64,000 nucleotides of DNA from Variovorax sp. PBS-H4. GTDB taxonomy: Bacteria; Pseudomonadota; Gammaproteobacteria; Burkholderiales; Burkholderiaceae_C. How positions within the stretch are numbered: the stretch's first letter is position 1; each line of letters starts with the position of its first letter. Shown here piece after piece: positions 34,301-43,092 of the stretch. Under the pieces are notes generated by a model, which did not search any database, was not told the DNA's origin, and was given only the letters and a program-made list of their open reading frames with translations. The stretch is taken from positions 40,860-104,859 of the forward strand of contig NZ_LR594677.1 in the NCBI RefSeq assembly GCF_901827205.1. The letters are read 5' to 3'. Position numbers and translations under genes: made by a program.

Positions 34301-34517
34301 CTTCATCTCGAAGTCGCTGATATCGCGGGGGAGCCCACGCATCCCCAAAAACGTTGTGTGCCAACCCTGCATCGTGAACCTCAAAAGTGGGAGGCCACCA
34401 TACCCGTTTACAAAGCGAACAGGAAAGTCAATGAAATCAACGGTCTACCCAGACCACCCCCGCGCCAGTGCTAGCTTTGCGTACCGTCACTTATTGCACT
34501 GAAAACGAGGAGACCCC
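31314..34517. mobile_element. IS1071, copy 1 (3204 bp)
   Basis: Starts GGGGTCTCCTCGTTTTCAG and ends in its complement; the two ends agree over about 110 bp with scattered differences, the long inverted repeats typical of this Tn3-family element. Flanks TGAAA and TAGTC do not match, so this is not a simple insertion. Left neighbour trbM and right neighbour iorB are both truncated at the element. Same orientation as the copies at 46137 and 56827. Confidence 0.97.
31457..34384 (-). CDS. tnpA: IS1071 Tn3-family transposase
   Basis: 975 aa, near the 970-residue length known for IS1071 TnpA. N-terminal DUF4158-like region (LPRDISDFEMKAFFTFDGAE) and C-terminal Tn3 DDE domain (VDTHGYTDFAMSHARLLGFD, with LKELKQRHLF after it). 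It catalyses replicative transposition. IS1071 carries no resolvase, which fits persisting cointegrates such as this window suggests. GC content and codon use look lower in bias than the flanking backbone. Confidence 0.97.
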   Translation of the reverse strand: MRFTMQGWHTTFLGMRGLPRDISDFEMKAFFTFDGAERDAINARRGDSHKLGLALHIGFLRMSGRLLGAFRVIPVALWRHLGNELGIAAPEVASLRAMYERGRTLFDHQQVACTVLGFQWMSEHQRRSLVRELRDEVARCADRDQLLVRARQWLYKNKLVIVHERAIRTLIAAALAQLEVETGTAIAASVDPATLDRWRASVSELRPDGQTQQSWLWAAPAKHSTRQISEVLERIDLLYTLDVHKHLADIPDLILRRYARRLVSRPPSAGAKIKEPARTVEVACFLRYCLFTTTDQLILMVQRRIADLWRQAAADVPATVNWAAMYKTLLGELVALSAQGAVPDAELRARLEALITETQKRKPPSRASLVREGLIDGIRPVRSLLVAIAKLPWQATGEHPAIEYLAKLQALYLKGSRKLPVEVVAPSLGMIWQVSISSPDRERAFQALEVATLFALRRAVRNGSVWIEHSLSFRGRARLFFTDERWQAESKKHYARLSLPSKAATFLKPLLARVTAGVDAVAAAARSGVLRVDDELHLSPLPAEDEDPEVTKLRAALDHRIGEVQLPEVILAVDAQVRFSWIMLGREPRSTDELLMVYAGIMAHGTSLTAVECARMIPQLSATSIRQAMRWARDERRLSQACQAVLEFMQRHPIAATWGRSDLASSDMMTMETTKRVWQARLDPRRNTPSIGIYSHVKDRWGIFHAQPFVLNERQAGVAIEGVIRQEKLETSQLAVDTHGYTDFAMSHARLLGFDLCPRLKELKQRHLFVPRGTKVPAEIAAVCEANVDVALIEKHWDSLVHLAASVMSGHASAVAALARFGSAAQGDPIYEAGVQLGRLLRTAFLADYFVKDAFRNELRRVLNRGEAVNALKRAIYTGRISPAQAKRVDEMQAVADALSLMANIVMAWNTSQMQAVLDRWSNRRQVIPPELIGKIAPTRLESINLRGVFRFPVDRYADQILPSRPNASITGTNG

Positions 34518-35332
34518 TAGTCCACGAGACGGCGGACCCCCTCGACGGCGGTGCCGCGCACGCTGGCGGGCAGTTGGAGTGCGCGCGCGACCAGGCGGGC
34601 CACGGCGGGGTGGCTCGGCTGAACATCGGCGGCGGCGGACTGCGGCGCACGCGGCTTGGATGGGGGCGCGTCGGTATCGGCCTTGCGCGCTTCGGCCTGG
34701 CCCAAGTCGAAGGCCTTGAGGCTGGGCTTGACACCGACACCACCGCGTTCGATGGTCTCTTCGAACTGCTTGCAGCTGAACGGCAGCACCCCCGAGCCGC
34801 TCAGGGCGCCGAACAGGACCGCACTGAGCACGCTGCCGGTGCGCTCGGCGGCCTCGGCCATGTCGAAGCTGATGAAGCGCCTGGCCGCCCGTCCGGCCTG
34901 TCGCAGGAGAGCGGCGCTGTCGACCCGGCCGTCACCCATCGCCGATTTCTCGGCGATCGAGTAGACGCGGTGCGTGGAAGTGATCAGCGTCGTGTTGTGC
35001 GACGTCACGAAGCCCCGCTGGACGGCCCGGCCGGCTTCCATGAGCTCGGAGGCCAGCACGATGTCCACATCCCCGGGCAGTGGCGCCTGGGCGAGCACGG
35101 GCGCCCGCGCTCCTGGAACGTCGGCGCCAGGGAACAATTCCACGTAGTAGATCGTCGCACCGGTGCGCTGCGCGACTCCGGGCACGGAGGTGGTCTGGGC
35201 GAACCAGCCATTGGCTTCGCCGAGGTCGACGATCCAGTCGGCAAGCACGCCACCGCCTTCGCCACCCATCGCCAGGACGGCGATCTTGATCGGTTCGGTC
35301 AGCGTCGCTGGAGGAAGGTCACGGGGGCTCAT
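34517..35332 (-). pseudogene. iorB: Indolepyruvate oxidoreductase beta-subunit gene, 3'-truncated
   Basis: 271 codons remain from MSPRDLPPATLTEPIKIAVL; the TAG stop is created at the IS1071 edge, so the C-terminus is missing (related long-form beta subunits, as I recall, are about 500 aa). The gamma/POR domain is clear: VLAMGGEGGGVLADWIVDLG, VPGVAQRTGATIYYVELFPG, and GDVDIVLASELMEAGRAVQR. Partner of the iorA gene upstream. Likely non-functional or impaired. Confidence 0.8.
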
Positions 35333-35408
35333 GGTTCTGGTTGAAGCGAGAGAGGTGGAACGGTTGGTGCATCGGCGTTGGGGCTCGGCTTGCGGTGCGG
35401 CATGCCGT

Positions 35409-37757
35409 TCAGAAGGCGTAGCGGGCGCGGCGGCGGGCATCGCCGCGCTGCAGCCAGCCGATCACGGCGGTGCGCACGCGCTGGAGCAGCCGGTCCCAGC
35501 GTGTCGGGTTGCTCACGATCTGGGCGCGGTAGAACGAAGGACAGAGCACGGCTGCATGCGCGACTTCGCCGCAGTTGCCGCAGCCCACGCAGCTGTCGAT
35601 GACCATGGCCACCGGGTCGGTGCGCAGCGGATCCGGGTTGTCTCGGATGGAGAGCGAGGGGCAGCCCGACAGCCGGATGCAGGAATGGTCGCCCGTGCAG
35701 GTGTCGGGATCGACGCCGAAGCGTTCCCGCACCACGCGCTGGCCGTCGGCGAGCGCCTGGCGCACCTGCTTCTTCTCGCGGCGCTGCCGGTTGAGCATGC
35801 ATTCGCTCTGGGCGATGAGCACCTTGGGGCCTTGCTCGGGCGTGGTCAGCGCCTCGCGCAGCGTGGCCATCATGGCCTTCAGGTCATAGGTGCGCTTGAT
35901 GGTGCGCACCCAGTCGACGCCCACGCCCTTGACGGCGCGCTCGATCTCGTGGCCCGTGCTGCGCGTTGGATTGAGCGCGCGCGAGGACGGAATGTCCTGG
36001 CCGCCGGTGGCCGAGCTGTAGTTGTTGTCGACGATGACGGTCAGATTGTCGCTGCGGTTGAAAACCGCGTTGGCGATGCCGGAGGTCAGGCCGTTGTGCC
36101 AGAAGCCGCCATCACCCATGATCGAGATCGCCCGCTTGGCGGCTGGGGCGCTGCCCGGGGCGACGGTGAAGGCAGCCGAGCTGGCGCTGCCCAAACCGTA
36201 GCCCATGGTCGTGCTGCCCAGGTTGAATGGCGGCAAGATGGAGAACAGGTGGCAGCCGATGTCGGCGCTGATGTGGTGCGCGCCCAATTCGCGCTCGATC
36301 AGCTTGATGGCGGTGAAGATCGGCCGCTCCGGGCAGCCGGTGCACAGGCCCGGAGGGCGTGGATGCACGGTCTCGCTCAACGGCGGGAGGTCGTCAGCTG
36401 CGGCAAGCCATCCTTGCTGGTACGCCATGATGCTGCCCACGGGGCTGCCCACGGGGATGCGGTTGCCATCGCCATCGTCCTGGGCATCGTCCTCCAGGTC
36501 GCCATCGGCGAAGGCCAGGGCTGGCTGGCGCATCGCCGGCGCCGGAGCTGCGGGCGGTGCGGCGGGCACCGCGATCACGGGAATGCCGATGGGACGCTGG
36601 CGCCGTTCGGGCTGGGCCTGGGGTTCGACGAAACCATAGCGCTCCAGGAAGGCGCGCACGCCGGCGAGCACCGTGGCCGTGTTGTAGTCGCCTGCCAGCG
36701 GCAGCACGTCCTTGCCGTGCAACTTGGTGTCGATGTCCAGTTGCCGCAGGATGTTGGCCACGTTCTGCTCGACGAAGTTCGGCTGTCCTTCTTCGACGAC
36801 CAGCACGGCGCGCTTGCCACGGCAGAATCGCTCGAATTCGGCGTCCACCAGCGGATAGGCCACGTTCATGACGTACAGCGGGATCTTCGAGTCGCCATGC
36901 ACGTTCGCTAGACCGAGCTTCTGCAGGGCACGGATCAGGGTGTTGTAGCCGCCGCCTTGCAGCGCGATCCCGACATCGGCCATGTCCTCCGCGAAGAATT
37001 CGTTGAGGCAGCGCTCCTCGATGAAGCGGATGGCCGCGGGCCAGCGCTGCTCGATCTTCTCGCGCTCGTGCAGGAAGGAGGCCGGCGGCAGCACGATGCG
37101 GTTGACGTCGCGCGCGGGGTTCTCCAGGGCATCCTTGACCGTGAAGGCCGGCCGGCGGTTGGCCCCGGAGATGAAATGCCCGTGCAGGTGGCAGGAGCGG
37201 ATGCGCATCTGCAGCATCACGGGCGTGTGGCTGGCCTCGGACAGCTCGAAGCCGTCCTTGACCGACTGGACGATGCTGGGCAGGTTGGGCCGGGGGTCGA
37301 GCAGCCACATCTGCGACTTCATCGCAAAGGCGTGGCTGCGCTCCTGCATGATCGATGAGCCCTCGCCGTAGTCCTCGCCCACGATGATCAGCGCGCCACC
37401 GGTGACGCCGCCGGAGGCCAGGTTGGCCAGGGCATCGGAGGCGACGTTGGTGCCGACGGTGGCTTTGAAGGTGATGGCGCCGCGCAGCGGGTAGTTGACG
37501 GAGGCCGCCAGCGTGGCTGCGGCGGTCGCCTCGCTGGCGCTGTTCTCGAAGCGGATGCCGTGGTCGGCGAGGATGTCCTGCGCGTCGGCCAGCACGTCCA
37601 TCAGGTGCGAGATCGGCGAGCCCTGGTAGCCGGCCACGTAGGCCACGCCCGATTCCAGCAGCGCCTTGGTCACCGCCAGGATGCCTTCGCCGCGGAACAC
37701 CTCGCCTTCGCCCAGCCTGAGCTTCTTGACTTCCTCGACGAATGATCGCTCTGCCAT
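35409..37757 (-). CDS. iorA: Indolepyruvate ferredoxin oxidoreductase alpha subunit
   Basis: 782 aa, start MAERSFVEEVKKLRLGEGEV with AGGAGA upstream. Pyrimidine-binding domain at the N-terminus (AYVAGYQGSPISHLMDVLAD), TPP domain after residue 480 (GLCTGCPERPIFTAIKLIER, MGDGGFWHNGLTSGIANAVF, VDNNYSSATGGQDIPSS) and a C-terminal ferredoxin-like segment (CIRLSGCPSL, CVGCGNCGEVAHAAVLCP). The enzyme decarboxylates aryl pyruvates to aryl-acetyl-CoA. Because iorB is truncated, activity would need another beta subunit. Confidence 0.88.
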   Translation of the reverse strand: MAERSFVEEVKKLRLGEGEVFRGEGILAVTKALLESGVAYVAGYQGSPISHLMDVLADAQDILADHGIRFENSASEATAAATLAASVNYPLRGAITFKATVGTNVASDALANLASGGVTGGALIIVGEDYGEGSSIMQERSHAFAMKSQMWLLDPRPNLPSIVQSVKDGFELSEASHTPVMLQMRIRSCHLHGHFISGANRRPAFTVKDALENPARDVNRIVLPPASFLHEREKIEQRWPAAIRFIEERCLNEFFAEDMADVGIALQGGGYNTLIRALQKLGLANVHGDSKIPLYVMNVAYPLVDAEFERFCRGKRAVLVVEEGQPNFVEQNVANILRQLDIDTKLHGKDVLPLAGDYNTATVLAGVRAFLERYGFVEPQAQPERRQRPIGIPVIAVPAAPPAAPAPAMRQPALAFADGDLEDDAQDDGDGNRIPVGSPVGSIMAYQQGWLAAADDLPPLSETVHPRPPGLCTGCPERPIFTAIKLIERELGAHHISADIGCHLFSILPPFNLGSTTMGYGLGSASSAAFTVAPGSAPAAKRAISIMGDGGFWHNGLTSGIANAVFNRSDNLTVIVDNNYSSATGGQDIPSSRALNPTRSTGHEIERAVKGVGVDWVRTIKRTYDLKAMMATLREALTTPEQGPKVLIAQSECMLNRQRREKKQVRQALADGQRVVRERFGVDPDTCTGDHSCIRLSGCPSLSIRDNPDPLRTDPVAMVIDSCVGCGNCGEVAHAAVLCPSFYRAQIVSNPTRWDRLLQRVRTAVIGWLQRGDARRRARYAF

Positions 37758-38034
37758 CGTGTTCTCCTGTCTTGCTTCGGGTGCTCCGAGCCTTCCGATG
37801 AAGGCGACATTTGTGAAGCTTCGCGAGTCGGTGCGCTTCAGCCGGTGCAGCGTTCTGGGTCGATCAAGTGCCATGCCGGCCGCAACCCGCTCGGCGGGAT
37901 TGGTGTTTTCCCGGATGTACGCATCATTTTTGATCTATGATAATAAAAAAAGACGGTGAATTTGAAGGGTTTTCCCCTAGATCATCAAGTATCGCCGACT
38001 AATATAATTAGCCGCAAATAACCTAGGAGACGCG
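37758..38034. promoter_or_regulatory. Divergent promoter region between iorA and the GS-like gene
   Basis: 277 bp without a gene. The part nearest the GS-like gene is AT-rich (ATCTATGATAATAAAAAAAG; CCGACTAATATAATTAGCCG), with TATAAT at 38001-38006 as a candidate -10 box. ACTAATATAATTAG is itself nearly palindromic and could be a regulator site. Confidence 0.5.
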
Positions 38035-38859
38035 ATGAGCGGGAAATTCATTGAAAAGCACGGCATCTGGTCGGATACCCAGAAAGCCGCAGCAGCAGAC
38101 GTCCTGAATAAAATTGAGAAAGCGGGGCTGCAGATGGTTCGGTTGTCTTGGCCGGATCAGTACGGACTGCTGCGCGGAAAAATGCTGTCGGTCGCCGCGC
38201 TCAAGTCGGCATTCGCCAGCGGCTCGGAGATCACGATGGCGCCGTTCTTTTTCGATACCGCCAGCGCCATCGTATTCAACCCTTTCTCTGCCGACGGGGG
38301 CCTCGGCAGCGCCGAACTGGCCGGCAGCCCGAACGTCGTGATGGTCCCGGACCCCACCACGTTTCGCATCCTGCCCTGGGCGGATCGCACCGGCTGGATG
38401 CTGGCCGACCTTTACATGACCAGTGGGCGCCCGTTCGCGTTGAGTCCGCGCGCCATCCTGAAAAAGGCGCTGGCCGAGATGCAGGACCTGGGCTACGACT
38501 ACCAGGCCGGCCTCGAGGTCGAGTGGTATCTGACGCGCATCGTCGATCCCTGCCTGGAGCCCGAAACCCTTGGCGGCCCCGGAACGCCTGCGGCGCCTCC
38601 CAAGGTGATGCCGGTGGCCAAAGGGTATTCGTACCTGCTGGAGAACCACCTGGACGAGGTCGAGCCCATCATGGCCGAGGTGCGCCAGCACCTGTTGGCC
38701 CTGGGGATGCCCCTGCGCAGCATCGAGGACGAGTGGGCGCCGAGCCAGATGGAGACCACCTTCGACGTGATGCCCGGCCTGGAAGCGCCTGCCGCATTAG
38801 CCTCGCGCGATCATTCCATTTCATTTCAACCAAGGCGCCAGGGAGATGCCGATGCATAG
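38035..38859 (+). pseudogene. Glutamine-synthetase-like gene, truncated and fused to foreign sequence
   Basis: The first about 250 codons are GS-like: LSWPDQYGLLRGKMLSVAAL (beta-grasp), GWMLADLYMTSGRPF, AGLEVEWYL (metal-binding Glu region), and VEPIMAEVRQHLLALGMPL. After WAPSQMETTFDVMPGLEAP the sequence loses GS similarity and ends about 24 residues later, so roughly half of the usual about 450-residue enzyme, including the ATP and ammonia site motifs, is gone. It is divergent from iorA. Such class-III GS-like enzymes can gamma-glutamylate amines. Confidence 0.8.
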
Positions 38860-40600
38860 GGCCATATTTGCTCATTCGCTGCTCGCCGCCATGATGATCG
38901 TCGAGCCCGCCCGTGGCGCGCCGGCGCCTCTGTTGGACACTGCCACATCATCCGGTCCGGACCTGATTCTGGCAAACGGACACGTCAAAACACCAGATGG
39001 ATGGGCGGAAGCGCTGGCGGTCCATGAAGGGGTGATCATCGCGGTCGGATCTTCGGAAGAGGTCGCCAGGCTACGAAAAGACGGCACCCGGACCATTGAT
39101 CTGGGTGGCCGCACCGTATTGCCTGGGCTGCACGATCTGCACGTGCATCCCATTTATGCCGGGGTGCGCGAGGCACAGTGCAAGATTCCGCAGGGGTCGA
39201 ACCTCGAACGGACGCTCAACCTCGTAAGGGCCTGTGTCGACAAAGCCAAGCCGGGAGACTGGATCATCGGCGGTCAATGGGATGCTTCGGCACTGGGCAA
39301 GATCCCCAACCGAGCCATGCTCGACAAGGTGGCACCCAACAATCCAGTCTATCTGGAGGACACCAGCGGCCACAGCAATTGGGTGAACAGCCAGGTGCTG
39401 AAGCTGGCTGGTGTCACCAAAGAGACTCCCAACCCTCCTGGCGGCATCTTCGAGCGCGATGCTGATGGCGTGCCGAGCGGCGTGCAAAGGGAGTCCGCCG
39501 TCGATGTCATCTCGCGCATCACCCCCAAGCCGACGTTGGCGCAGGCAGAAGCTGGCCTTAGATGGTCGCTGCAGCAGATGCTGTCGTTCGGCATCACCTC
39601 CTTTACCGAAGCCGCTGTCGGCTTCACCGCCGGAGGGGCAACCGAGCTTGCGACCTATGCCGCTATCGCCGATGCTGGTCAGCTGAAGCAAAGGGTGCGC
39701 TTGTGCATCACGTGGGCGCCGGGCGTCCCTTCGACCCTGTCGGCGATTGCATCTCGCAACATTTATTCGCGGAATCGACTGGCGGCCGATTGCGTCAAGA
39801 TCTTTCTCGATGGTGTTCCGACTGATAGTCATACAGCCGGCATGCTGGAGCCCTATGCGGGCGGAGTTGGTGGGCGCAACGATGAAGCCAGCCGCATGGG
39901 TCTGTTGCTGATACAGCAAGATGTCCTCGACAAGGCGGTTGCCGATTTCGACAGGCAGGGGCTAACAGTGAAGTTCCACGCAGCGGGAGATGCCGCGGTG
40001 CGTGAAGGGCTCAACGCCATCGAGGCTGCCCGCAAGGCCAATGGTTTTACGCCCAATATGCACAATGTCGGACATAATGTATTCGTTGCTCCCGGGGACA
40101 TCAAGCGGGCACGAGCGATCGGTGCGACCTTCGAGGTTTCCCCTTATCTCTGGGGTCCCACTCCGATCAACGACGACATCACCAAGGCGGTGGGGCCGGA
40201 AACGATCGAGCGGGTTTGGCCGGTGCGCGAAATGCTGGAGGCCGATGCCTTGGTCGTGCCGGGCTCCGACTGGTCGGTTGTCCCGTCGGTCAATCCCTGG
40301 ATAGGCCTGGAGCAGTTGGTTACGCGCCAAAGGTCCGGTGGCAGCGCGGATAGCTTTGGCAAATCCGAGGCGATCAGCTTTGAGCAGGCATTCCGCATCT
40401 TCACCGAAAATTCGGCACGGCAGGAAGGAATGGGAAACAAGGTGGGGCGCATCGTTCCGGGAATGCTCGCTGACATTATCGTCACCAATCAAAACCCGTT
40501 TGCCGTCCCGCCCACGAAGATCCACGAGACGCGAGTGGACATGACCTTCATTGAGGGCGAGCTGGTCTATCGGGCCGATGTTGGCGAGCCGGCGAAATGA
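38852..40600 (+). CDS. Exported amidohydrolase, YtcJ-like
   Basis: 582 aa from MHRAIFAHSLLAAMMIVEPA; GGGAG lies before the second of two close ATGs. Signal peptide to about residue 24. Amidohydrolase_3 features: DLILANGHVKTPDGWAEALA, LPGLHDLHVHP (metal His-x-His), IGGQWDASALG, TVKFHAAGDAAVREGLN and PGSDWSVVPSVNPW. Related enzymes hydrolyse N-acyl or N-formyl amines; the substrate is unknown. The first codons overlap the tail of the fused GS gene. Confidence 0.85.
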   Translation: MHRAIFAHSLLAAMMIVEPARGAPAPLLDTATSSGPDLILANGHVKTPDGWAEALAVHEGVIIAVGSSEEVARLRKDGTRTIDLGGRTVLPGLHDLHVHPIYAGVREAQCKIPQGSNLERTLNLVRACVDKAKPGDWIIGGQWDASALGKIPNRAMLDKVAPNNPVYLEDTSGHSNWVNSQVLKLAGVTKETPNPPGGIFERDADGVPSGVQRESAVDVISRITPKPTLAQAEAGLRWSLQQMLSFGITSFTEAAVGFTAGGATELATYAAIADAGQLKQRVRLCITWAPGVPSTLSAIASRNIYSRNRLAADCVKIFLDGVPTDSHTAGMLEPYAGGVGGRNDEASRMGLLLIQQDVLDKAVADFDRQGLTVKFHAAGDAAVREGLNAIEAARKANGFTPNMHNVGHNVFVAPGDIKRARAIGATFEVSPYLWGPTPINDDITKAVGPETIERVWPVREMLEADALVVPGSDWSVVPSVNPWIGLEQLVTRQRSGGSADSFGKSEAISFEQAFRIFTENSARQEGMGNKVGRIVPGMLADIIVTNQNPFAVPPTKIHETRVDMTFIEGELVYRADVGEPAK

Positions 40601-40756
40601 GTGGGGCGTCGAGATGACGGGCCCGCTATCACGCCCACAGCCAATGAAAACCTGACGAAGCGGGGAATCTTGAGCTTCAAGTGGCGGAACGTCGCGTCAT
40701 CTGAACGTCGGGGAATCTGTTGCAATCGGTCCAGCAGGGGGACGAGGCATGAATGA

Positions 40757-41542
40757 ATGCAGTCTGACGCACGGCCCAGCAGACCGTTCTGCCTTGAGCT
40801 GACCAGCACCGTTGTCGAAGTCCTTCGGGCGACGTCATCGCGGGATGAACTTGTCACCTTGATGGAGGCGGTCGTCCGCGAGATGGGCTTCCGGCATTAC
40901 GCGCTGGTGCATCACGACGACCTGCGGACGCCGCGACCCGACCGTGTCGATTTAAGGGACTATCCGCCAGCGATCATGGAGCGGCTCGTGACCCAGCGTC
41001 GCTTCAGGCGCGATCCCGTTATCCGCGGATGCATCTTTGCCGACAGTGCATTCCTCTGGTCCGACCTGCCTCGGATCATTCGCCTGGACCAGCAGGATCG
41101 CACGAGCCTGGAACGTGGCGCACAAGAGGGGCTGAACGAAGGCATCACGGTGCCGCATGTCCGGCTCGGCGAGCGTATGGGTTCCTGTACATTCGCAGGA
41201 ATGTGCCGCCCCGAGCGTGCGCAGTTGTTCCTCGGTGCTGCGCAGATGATCGGTGTCTTTGCTTTCCAGGCGGCCCGCCGGCTGCTCTGCGGGGAGTTGC
41301 CGACTGTCCCATGCCGGCCGAGACTGCACCCGCGCCCGCGTGATTGTGTCATTCTGGCGGGACGCGGATATTCCAATAAGGAGATTGCCCGCGCGCTAGC
41401 TCTCACGCCTCGCACGGTTGATGGCTATCTGACCGAAGCGCGCCGCCTGTTTGGCGCGCAAGACCGCACCGAGCTCGTCGTGAGCGCCGTGCTTGCCGGG
41501 GAAATCGGTCTGGACGAGCTGAGGGCTCGTCAACCCGAGTAA
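40757..41542 (+). CDS. traR: LuxR/TraR-type quorum-sensing activator
   Basis: 261 aa. The N-terminal autoinducer domain holds MGFRHYALVHHDDLRTP, LVTQRRFRRDPVIRGC (D-P pair) and AFLWSDLP; the C-terminal GerE helix-turn-helix is AGRGYSNKEIARALALTPRT followed by VDGYLTEARRLFGAQDR. It would bind an acyl-homoserine lactone from the adjacent LuxI and activate transfer genes. Start supported by ACGAGG about 10 nt upstream; two overlapping ATGs nearby are out of frame. 73 bp before traI. Confidence 0.88.
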   Translation: MQSDARPSRPFCLELTSTVVEVLRATSSRDELVTLMEAVVREMGFRHYALVHHDDLRTPRPDRVDLRDYPPAIMERLVTQRRFRRDPVIRGCIFADSAFLWSDLPRIIRLDQQDRTSLERGAQEGLNEGITVPHVRLGERMGSCTFAGMCRPERAQLFLGAAQMIGVFAFQAARRLLCGELPTVPCRPRLHPRPRDCVILAGRGYSNKEIARALALTPRTVDGYLTEARRLFGAQDRTELVVSAVLAGEIGLDELRARQPE

Positions 41543-41615
41543 TCACTCGGTCTATTTCGGGCCGCTCATCGCTGCTCTCTTCCGGCACGACAGGTCTATG
41601 CCGGGAGAAACCTCT

Positions 41616-42221
41616 ATGATCCATGTTATCGAAAATGATTTGGCAGCGGACAGCCAGCCGCTGCTTTGTTCGATGTTCGCCGACCGCAAGCGTCTTTTCG
41701 TCGACCTGTTCGGTTGGGATGTCCCGGTGGTCGATGACCAGTACGAGATCGACCAGTTCGACAATGCTCATACTGTCTATTTCATCGTCTCTGACGCACG
41801 CGGTGAGCATCAAGCCTCTATCCGGCTCTTTCCCAGTACCCATCCGCACATGCTTGGTACGCTCTTTTCTAATCTCTGCCCATTCGGGGTCCCCGTGGGC
41901 AATACGACCTGGGAAACCACGCGGCTATGTCTGCCCCAGCGACACGGTGCTGCCCGGAGACTCAAACTGCGCAACATGCTGTTCTCGGCAGTCGTAGATT
42001 TTGCGCTGGAGCGCGGGATCGAGCGCTTGACTGGCCTCATCCCCGATCCGTTCCGCAAGGAAGTCCTCGCGATGGGCTGGCAGGCCGAGCCGCTCGGGCC
42101 CGCCGTGCATCTCCCAGGCGGAGCGATCGGCGCCTTCCTCATCCATGTCCGTCCGGACACGCCCGAGCGGCTTCGCTGGACGGGTGTCTATGCCGATGCT
42201 GCCGATCGGGTGTCGGCATGA
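41616..42221 (+). CDS. traI: LuxI-family acyl-homoserine-lactone synthase
   Basis: 201 aa; GGGAGA 8 nt before this ATG favours it over the in-frame ATG at 41598. Conserved LuxI residues: FADRKRLFVDLFGWDVPV, EIDQFDNAHTVYFIVSD, SIRLFPSTHPHMLGTLF and WETTRLCLP. It makes the AHL signal read by TraR. The stop overlaps the next start (ATGA), so the dioxygenase gene is translationally coupled. Confidence 0.92.
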   Translation: MIHVIENDLAADSQPLLCSMFADRKRLFVDLFGWDVPVVDDQYEIDQFDNAHTVYFIVSDARGEHQASIRLFPSTHPHMLGTLFSNLCPFGVPVGNTTWETTRLCLPQRHGAARRLKLRNMLFSAVVDFALERGIERLTGLIPDPFRKEVLAMGWQAEPLGPAVHLPGGAIGAFLIHVRPDTPERLRWTGVYADAADRVSA

Positions 42222-43084
42222 GCGCCGCCGTCGATCGCCACGCCGCGATGCTCGCGCGCGATGGCTGGTGCGTGTTCGGGCGCGGCGTCGAGCCTGCCCT
42301 GATCGCTGGCATCGAGGCGGATCTGAACCCTCGCTTCGCTGCGACACCGCTATGCCAAGGGGCATTCTACGGCGACAGGACGAAGCGTTTCGGATCGCTG
42401 CTGACCCGCTCGTCGGCGATCGAACGCCTGGCGAGGCATCCGCTGATCCTGGAGATCGTCGAGCAGATGCTCCTGCCATGGTGCGAGCGGATCGCGCTCA
42501 ATCTGACCCAGGCCATCGAGATCCACCCCGGTGCTCTGCCCCAGCTGCCGCACCGCGACCAGGACATGTGGCAAGGGCCCAAAGGCAGCCTCGAATATCT
42601 CGTCAACGTAATGTGGCCGTTGACCACCTTCACGCGGGAGAACGGCGGCACGCGAATCTGGACGGGAAGCCACCTCGAGCAGGACATTCCGGTGCTTGCC
42701 GAAGAGGACGTGGTCGTGCCAACGGTGTCGCCGGGCGACGCCCTGATCTTCCTCGGCTCCACCCTGCATGGCGGTGGCGGCAATGCCAGCGCGGCGCCTC
42801 GGCGCGGCATCGTCATCAGCTACTGCCTCGGCTGGCTGAAACCCTTCGAGCTGCAATGGCTAGTCTACCCACCACAGGTAGCGCGCCACTTCTCGCCGGA
42901 ACTGGCTGCGCTCGTCGGCTACGCCCAGCACCGCCCCAACCTCGGCAATGTCGAGGGCCAATGCCCCTCGATCCTGTTGCGAGACAGAGTGCCGGACCAT
43001 CTGCCGTCGATCGACGCGCTGCGGCCCGACCAGGCCGAAGCGGCCGAGATGTTCATCCGCTCCCAGATGGGCGAGATGGGCTGA
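42218..43084 (+). CDS. Phytanoyl-CoA-dioxygenase-like Fe(II)/2-oxoglutarate enzyme
   Basis: 288 aa. Iron triad: LPHRDQDMWQGPKG (His-x-Asp), GSTLHGGGGN (distal His); R in PRRGIVISYC fits the 2-oxoglutarate contact. It is coupled to the AHL synthase gene by ATGA overlap and is followed at once by the fseA-like frame, so it belongs to the quorum-sensing operon. It might hydroxylate or otherwise change the AHL or its acyl precursor; that is inference from position. Confidence 0.82.
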   Translation: MSAAVDRHAAMLARDGWCVFGRGVEPALIAGIEADLNPRFAATPLCQGAFYGDRTKRFGSLLTRSSAIERLARHPLILEIVEQMLLPWCERIALNLTQAIEIHPGALPQLPHRDQDMWQGPKGSLEYLVNVMWPLTTFTRENGGTRIWTGSHLEQDIPVLAEEDVVVPTVSPGDALIFLGSTLHGGGGNASAAPRRGIVISYCLGWLKPFELQWLVYPPQVARHFSPELAALVGYAQHRPNLGNVEGQCPSILLRDRVPDHLPSIDALRPDQAEAAEMFIRSQMGEMG

Positions 43085-43092
43085 CGAACGCC

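Noticed and set aside
31314..34517. A 5-bp target duplication flanking IS1071 copy 1
   Set aside because: The flanks TGAAA and TAGTC differ, and the same holds for the other two copies.
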